DNA from: Tridacna crocea
Taxonomy: Eukaryota > Mollusca > Bivalvia > Cardiida > Cardiidae
Direction of reading: 5' to 3'
Assembly: GCA_943736015.1 (NCBI GenBank)
Contig: OX031069.1
Span: 37,544,728-37,608,727, forward strand
DNA: 64,000 nt
This document shows, in pieces, positions 52,301 through 60,600 of the stretch (the stretch's first letter is position 1; each line of letters starts with the position of its first letter). Below the pieces are notes generated by a model that was given only the letters and a program-made list of their open reading frames with translations, made no database searches and had not been told where the DNA came from. Made by a program: the position numbers and the translations under genes.

Positions 52301-54606
52301 GACAATGTGTAAAAACAGGATCCAGGTTTAACAAAACAATACAGACAAGGTTATCATGTCATCAGTTCTTATCTTCCCTTTATCCGTTGCTAAATCTTTT
52401 CACCCAGTCTTAAAATCTCACTTTGCTCGATACTGCATTTTTTATACAAAAATTAACGATAGTGTCGTTTTTAAACTAAAATGGACGCAAGATCTCAATT
52501 TCACAAATGTAAACGAATACTTTGATCATAATCACAACAAAACATAGAATACTTCAAGACGTAAATAGATTTTTTGTTTGCAATTCATTTTTATGTTATT
52601 CAGCGTCAAAAACGGCGCAAGAGCAAATTTCTTAAACCTTTATATAGAAATAAGAAGGAGAATGGGTTAGTAACTTTAAATCAAAATGGACGCAACTTCC
52701 CATTTTGCTACAGGAATTAAAATTATATTGAAGTAAAGTAGAGATATTACAGAATACTTCACGACGTTATAGATTTTAATCATTTTAGAAGAAAAATGTG
52801 TTTTAGTCGATCAAAAAATTTTCCCTTCTGAATCCTATATGACAGGCCGTTATCGGAAATCCTTTCGGACCAGATAATCGATAAGTTCCAAGGAGAGTAA
52901 CTCTTGCTCGACCTGCAGCTGAAAGTTGGGGATGTGTGGAAAAGGAAGAAAAAGCTGAAACACTTGAAAGTTAACATCATTTGAACAATCCAGACTTTGG
53001 TACTTGCAAAATCTATGTTATGAATTTGGATGAATATGTTATGTTGTTGCCTTTGAAAACATTGTGAGGAAAAGAGAAAATGCTAAGATTTTCTCCTTTT
53101 CCCATAATGTTTTCCATCCTTTCTAAATCAAATTTCATTTCAACTTTTTGATTACCATTTTTGTCATGTGCAAATTAACCCTTTACCAAACAATCCCTGG
53201 TTTTTACAACCCTGAGATGGAAGCCTTTTTAAAACATTGTGGGAAAAGAAGAGAATGCTGGTAACCAACATTTTCTTATTATCCTACAATGTTTTCTATC
53301 CTGGTGGAAACAAATTTCAATATTTCAGTTAGGTTTACTTTGTTTGCAAGTGCTTTTAATTTGGACCATTCTAAAATTTTGTCCCTTGGTAAAGGGTTAA
53401 ATGTTGAAAACATTTGGGGAAAAAAAGGGAGAAAACGGCACCAATTTCTACTTTGTCCAGAATGTAGATCTAGAAAAGGATAAAATATTACGAAAAACAA
53501 TTAAAGGAATTACCGATGTAATGTTTGTTTTTCTTTTTGGAGATTGCCATTGCGGAATGTCTGTCTTATGGCCTATCTTATTTCGACTCGGAGTTTCGAA
53601 CAATGTCGGCACAGCATCAGGTTTTAATCGCAGCCTAATATTCCTATAACCAACTTCTTTTACGAGTTTTGGACTTATTAAGAACTGACTGTCCTCGAAG
53701 TGTTTCAAACACAATTTGGAATGAACTGATGGCACAAAATCCTCCGTTACTGTCCGGCCCCGGTTTAAACGTTGAATCCATAGTTTCCTCCTCTTTAATT
53801 CCTTCGGAAATTTGAACATACTAATTCTATGTGTTCCTGATTCGACGTTGAAGCCATAGGCTGCACAATTTACCATTTTTTCGGCTGAATTCTATGTTAA
53901 TACTCAGATATCTGCGTATAATCATCAGCGTTCCTACTTATTTCTACTGACTGTAAACACAGGCTACGCGACTATGACGTCACACAGGTACGGGAGATAA
54001 GCGAATCAGGGGAAGTAAGCCATGCACCATTTTTGGGGCCGTATATCAGCGTGACAATTCGAGCGTGATTTATGGCATGTTACAGAGTGGTATTTATGAA
54101 AACTGATGGACACGTGTTTACTAACATCATTTGCATCTGATTGGAGCAAAAAAACAGTATGGTCAAAAAATCTTAGGATTTGCTCTTTAAGAGGACAGGT
54201 TTAATTAAGAACTTCACTTCAAGGAATATAATTCATGAGCTATTTTGCTCAAAACAGCATTGATGTTATGGCGATTGGGCTTCAGGTTTCTTTAATCGAA
54301 GAAAGCAATTACATTTGAGCCTTTCTCTGGGAAAATGGCATCTCGTTATTCATCATACCAAGCCAGTACAATTATGGATCAATAAAGTTTATTTTGTCAA
54401 ACAACTGATTGAACATTGTGGTGGACTGGTCCTGTGACAGGCAAAAATTTAACCAATAGCAAAAAGTTTCGGCCCAGGTCAGCATGCGCAAACTGCGCAT
54501 GCTGACCTGGTCGATACTTTTTGCAGATGCATTAAGTCCCTTTTCACAGAGCATGGCTCATTTAATCATATGGCTACAATACAAATGTCTTTTATTTTTA
54601 TTATTA

Positions 54607-54637
<31 letters not shown>

Positions 54638-57600
54638 CATTATTATTATTTTCAGATGTTGGAACATATACATACAGAAGCATTATGTGTGGATAATAAA
54701 AGGGCCAATCATTTTAGCTGTTCTGGTAGGACCATATTTAGTTACATGTAATAATCGTTTGTCATTGAAACTTGAAGGTTAAACTATGTCTTATTAAAGA
54801 CATAAACTTGAACAAAAATCTAGTCTTTCGTTTCTAAAGTACTAGACCTGTTTCTTCAACAAATTTACAATCGTTTGCATTTGATCTCGAGAACGCCTGA
54901 ATGCGAAGAGGCAACAAGATTCTTCACAGCCGTGAACAGGGTTCTAGTTCCCTGTCATCTGGGAACCATTACATGGATTTTGATAGTGTATATGAATATA
55001 TTACACTTGCATACTATCCATTCAGATCGCACTTTACAGTGTAATAAAATCTACTTACAAATATATATTTGCTTTCAAAATTGACGTCTGATATTGCAAT
55101 GGCTGAGATATCTGGATCAAAATATGACAAGAATATCAAAAGTGCCTCAAACGATAGGATATGTCTTTGACAAGACGTAGTGATAGAGAAAATACTAGTT
55201 TCGAGTGTGTACACAATTCCAACTTTTATTTTGATTGTTAGACGTGCTATTCCCAGGACTGTGAAAGCACGGTTTTGTTTCATTATCGGTGTAAATAAAT
55301 ATGTGAAGAGAAGACAGAAAAATCTCGTGAATAGCAAAATTGAATTCATTCCCGAACTTGTTGCAAAGAAACCATGTTTTTAGATTTATCTACAAGATGC
55401 ATATTGTTAATTATTCGTACGTCAGATTTATTTCTTCTTACGAGATAAAACGCAGTTTGTTCGAATAATACTTCCGGTTTACGTTACTTGATAATTTCCA
55501 TATTCATTTCCTCACCGGAAATAGGAAATCGTATACACTTTGCAGTTAGGGTTACAGTTGGAATGTCATATGTTCATTCATATTTACTCTCCTTTTATAA
55601 TGACAGGTTCTATCAAAGAAAGATTTTAGAAAATATTTTCATTCAGTCAAATCTCTATTACATCTGATCAATACCATTTTTTTCTCTAAAAGGTAATACG
55701 GTATATAAACCGTGTTCTGGCAGAAGAGGGCTTAATGCATCTCTATGATGAATTGTACCAAGCCAGCCATCACATACAGAAGGATCCATAATAGCAGTAT
55801 TCTTAAATAACCGACTTATTCATGAGATAGACTAGGCCCTAGATATCCAGTACATTGACCGATAGCAATGCTAGTTGTATTCACCACACCCGTGAACAAA
55901 TTTCCAAGTCACCTGCCACCTGACCGTACAACGAATTTATTATACTGCAAAGTTTTACCCTTTGAAAGCTCGTTAAACGAAATTTTCCTGTTTTATAATT
56001 TCACGAATCGAGTATGCTGACGAAATAGAAATTCCCTTCTGAGTGCCCTAATTCAATGAAAACTGACGTCACCGGAAACTTACGTCACAATAACGTGCAG
56101 TTTGGTGCATATAGGTGCAGTCTGGTGATCGATCGACGCCGCCATTTTGGATGTTGTGCAGTGAAGTTTACGGGGCCCTCAAAAAGGAACTTGACTTTAC
56201 GTGGTTTTTGCCAGGAAACATGATATATATGTTCCCGGCATGTTTAACCAATCAGATCACGAGAAATTTCTTTGCAGTATAATAAAAAGTTTTGCCCAAG
56301 ATCAGCCTGTGCAAATATGATGCAGTAAACCCCTTTATCTCAAAGTATGGCTCATATATGTCTCTGTTTTTAAGTTTGTCAATATAATCAATATTGATAG
56401 AAGATGTGTGCCCCTTTACTTCAGCATGCTCCTTACAAACCCATGGTCTCGAGTAAGAATCGAATCAGGGCAGGGACGCAAAATCGCGCAACTTTATCAG
56501 CCAGCCATACTGGGTCCATTCTCAATTAGTAGGGTTAAAAGCTGGTTACATAAAATGCTGGTGTAGACCTAATCTACGTAAACTTGACAAGTAGGTTTCG
56601 GCTTGTCGCGTTTTCAAAAGTTGTACGCTTACAGAAGACCACTCCCTTATCCATGGCTTCATCCTGATTTGAATACAATACCTAACAGCTGCGCTAGGTA
56701 GAATTCTCGTTAGCTCAGTAATTATGGTGTTAGCCTCCCGTTCGAGCGTTCTAGGTTCGAATCCTTCCCTTTCCCTGTATTTCTGATATGCATTTCTTCA
56801 TTTGTGTATGTTTGTTACGTACTTTGTTCGTCAGGTGGAGACTCGTCTGGGATTAGCCATCGACCCATTTATCCTATTTGTTGCCTTTCTGCCTAAAGAG
56901 ATTTTGAGTCATCAGTAACTGATGAATTCAAGAGGGGTTGTGTTACGGGAGATCACTCCTTTATGCATGGCTTCATCTCGTTTCAAATATAATACCTGAC
57001 AACTGCGTTGGAGAGATATGTCTTTAGCACAATGGTTACGTCGTTAGTCTTTAAACCTCGAAAAACGAGGATTGTCTAACATGGGTTACAATCCCGCCAG
57101 TTTGCGGTTTTTATTTCAGTGATGCATTTGTTGCGAACTTTCATGTTCGTAAGGTGTGAGCTCATCCGTGATTTGCCATTGAGCCTTTAATCCCATTTGT
57201 TGTCCAAAAACAGACTTTCCTGCTAATGAGGTTTTGAGTCATCAATAAATGATAACTTTAAGAGGCGGTTTGTTACGGGAGACCACTCCTTCATGCATGG
57301 TTTCATCCTGTTTCAAATACAATACCTATCAGCTGCATTAGGTAGAATGCTCTTTGGTTATGATGTGGCCTTTCGTCCGGGCGTTCTGGGTTCGAATCCT
57401 GCCCCTTCCCCGTGTTTCTTCTATGTATCTGTTCATTTGTTTCTATGTTACGGACTTTTTTGTCAGAGCAGAAATATAGAACACACATAATTCAGCACGT
57501 AACTTGTCTGTTATTACTATTTCAAAATACATTTGAGAGAATGGAAAACGGGGTTTGATGCATCTGCATATATCATAAACCAATGTTAGCCTGCACAGTC

Positions 57601-60600
57601 CGCGCAGGCAGAAATGAATCAAAACTTTTTGCAAAAAAAGATTATCTGCATTCTAACAGTATAGTAGAGCGCATACGTTCAGTCGCTATGAATGGTTCTT
57701 TATTCTATGTAAATGATACCCTCAAGCCAGCGCAGGGTAACTTTCAGAATTTATTCATAGCCGCTGGGGTTCAAGAATGCGTGACATAGTTACTATCTCG
57801 AGCAGACGAGTTCTACCATGTTTAACGCATCGAACTACCATATAATTTGTCTGCTCGAGATCAATAAGTGTGTCATGCATTCTTGAACTCCTGCGGCTAT
57901 ATATGGAGTGCAACACGCGAAAAGGGTCATTCGGACGTTTGCGTAAAGTGTCGTCTGTGATCAGCGTGTGCAGTCAGCGCTGGCTAATCCTAAACGACAC
58001 TTTCCGATTTTATGTGATTTTCTGTTTTACGCAAGTCTACTGTAGCACAAAATCTAATGTAGTCGTAAAGTGCCGTCTCGGATTAGCCTGCGCGGACTGC
58101 GCAGGCTTATCCGGGACGACACTTTACGCAAATGTCCGAATACACCTTTTCGCATGTTGCACTCCAATTATAGTTACCTGCACCAGCCCAAAAATTCTCT
58201 GCACTGGCTTGAGTGTATCAACTTCTAGGAATCATTTTTCACTCAAGATCTAGATTGCTCTTAGACATAAAGAACTTTGTGTATCCACAATTAGGAGATA
58301 CCTAGCTTGGTTTTATGCATCACGGAGATGCAATATCCCTTATTTATTTTATTTATTCTCAGTCTGTTAATATATATTTACGAGTATTTGTGGCTTTTTT
58401 TTATGTATTTTACAGGTGAACTCTGTGGTTTTTTTATGTATTTTACATGTGAACTCTGTGGGGGTTTTTTATGTATTTTACGGGTGAATTCTGTGTTTTT
58501 TATGTATTTTACGGGTGAATTCTATGGATTTTTTTTTTATGTATTTTACAGGTGAACTCTGTGTTTTTTATGTATTTTACAGGTGAACTCAGTGTTTTTT
58601 GTCAGCATCGTACTCGTTTTATGTCGGAGGGTCAAATTTCACAGATACCCAAAGGGTAGTTCACAGCATTTTAGGTAAAAATTAATTCCCTTCTTCCCTT
58701 AGATAAGTAGGATCTAACATGAGATGGCTTTCGACATAAAATTTAATTGAATGATTCTTTAAAGTATTTGACCCATCAGGCAAAAAGGGAACTTCTGTGA
58801 AATGCGATAAGTGTGAACCCTGGACAGACTGCACAAAATGCGCAGGATGACTCGGGTTGACATTTTTTGCTTTAATGACATTTTCTGTATGAAAAGTGGT
58901 AATTGTACCTGTTATTCAATCATTTTTGAATTATCAACTTAAACTGACCTGCACTTTCGTTGATCTGTTTTCATGTAACTGATGTATGGAATTCCCAGAT
59001 GGTCCCTTTTTGCGTGATAGGTCACATTTTTATTTGAAGAAATAAAAAGTTGGTTCGATTTTAGCTTTTCGATTTTCGAGATTGAACAAAAGAAGTTCGT
59101 TCGATTTTTACTTTTCAGTTTTTCAAGATTAAAAAAAAAGGTTAGTTAAACTTTCGTTTTTTAAGATAAAAAGAAAACAAGAGTTCGGTCGACTTTCGTC
59201 TCTTTCGATTTTAGATTTTCGAAGTTCGGACTCTTGCTATTTGTAAAGTTTTGATACTAAAAGATTTAGTTAGGCGTGTGGACAGATGCCAATTATCATG
59301 TTCTGAATGAGTAATTCAACATGGATCGTCAGTCAAAGAAAATAATTTCCATCATTTAATACTGCTTTGAATTTCGTTTTTCGTTATTCGGACTGGCCTG
59401 TTTTTATAGGCTTTTTGCTCAAAAACTAAGTTTGGCACGAGAACCGATGCCGATTATCACATTTTCAAAGTCGAAACTCAACATGGCCCTCGACCACATT
59501 TTAGAAAAAGTTTAAAAATTTGAGAACATGATATGGGATTTTATGATCCATAAGTATCTTATGACTAGCTTTGTATAGTGCATTACGGAATTTCTATTAA
59601 ACCCCAGAGCTTTGCTGATTTCCAGTGCGCTCCAAGGTCCAATATATCATGCTATATTCTTATCGATCATTCGCCAGCACTCCTCTTTAAATCAAATTAA
59701 TCTGCTTCTGAATTATGGCCGACTATTTTGGTTTTAAATTCAAAAATGATAAATAAAAACATGCCGAAAGTTTTTTTTTCCCTGTAAAATAATGGCCCAA
59801 AAAATCATAAATAGAATGATATTAGTGTATTTTCATTGTATCCCAAACAAAACAGTATTATTAGCTTTTTGATCTTCGAATAATATGAGGTTATCTAACT
59901 GTTCCCCTGCACAATAAGTTAAATGAGATTTTCAAATTGATAGTTGAAACCCAAATATTCATATTTCAATGGTATATTTTGGGGAATAATATCTCGTTAT
60001 CGGACAGTGTATATCCATGGTCAGATGGCAAGTTCTGTGCATCCTGATATTGACCTACGCTGTCCGTAAAAGGTCAGTAAGTCGCGCTTAGCAGTCTTAA
60101 GTTTGACATGCTTGGGCACAATACTGAATTCCACTGAATGAGTACACCGCAGAGCCAGTCTATACGGTATATTGGATGAAGTGATTATTACTAACAGAAA
60201 AATAAATTCCAAAATTACATAGAAAGTAAACTAAAAATAACTTACCCTGCAACTTTTAACCTATTTTTTTTTGCCAGAACGTTATAAATTATACCGAACC
60301 ACCAACTCTATTATATGTGGACACCATCGGTAATATTTTCACGAGTGGCGCAGCCACGAGTGAAAATATTACCGATGGTGTTCACGAGATGAAATAAAGT
60401 TCGATCTTTCACCGAAAAAAAAACAAATATTCTATTTATTTCATGCTTTTAACCCTTTCTAGGAGGAGCTCTATCAAAATTCAGTACAGTTCTTTTCCCT
60501 TATTCCCCGTGGCGTACCCCTCCCGCATGGCAACGTAACGTCAAGCGCAAGAAATGTAAGGTATATGACGTCATATTTCCCATCTGGTTGTTAGACACGC

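Larger units (their letters stand above)
47769..54204. mobile_element. Candidate inverted-repeat DNA transposon carrying a THAP frame
   Basis: The left end CTTAAAGGGCAAATC at 47770 and the right end, read on the other strand, CTTAAAGAGCAAATCC at 54191 agree. About 190-210 bp inward both ends carry a CGCTTA-CTCCC-type block and then GTGACGTCATAG with GCG nearby. No clear target duplication is visible. A THAP-domain frame points inward from the right end. Near the left end a short frame starts MDLVSDSEMSDI but has stops. The interior holds family A MITEs and no intact transposase. The pairing of ends could also be two separate copies of one repeat family. Confidence 0.45.

Noticed and set aside
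53289-53649. Open frames on the + strand
   Set aside because: They are shadows of the family A MITE and of the THAP frame on the other strand.
54841-54930. Possible missing TM5/loop 3 exon (SRTPECEEATRF)
   Set aside because: The upstream part in this frame is not hydrophobic, there is no good acceptor, and no donor gives the needed phase 2.
56700-56770. A functional tRNA gene
   Set aside because: It has A- and B-box-like motifs but sits in a repeated 310-bp unit, and no clean cloverleaf with a clear anticodon arm was found.
58307-58555. 82-codon frame with repeated FFMYFTGEL
   Set aside because: It is the translation of the 30-bp minisatellite, with no start context or homologue that I know.
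59690-59740. Possible TM5-like stretch INLLLNYGRLFWF
   Set aside because: No AG acceptor and no phase-2 donor; it ends at a stop.
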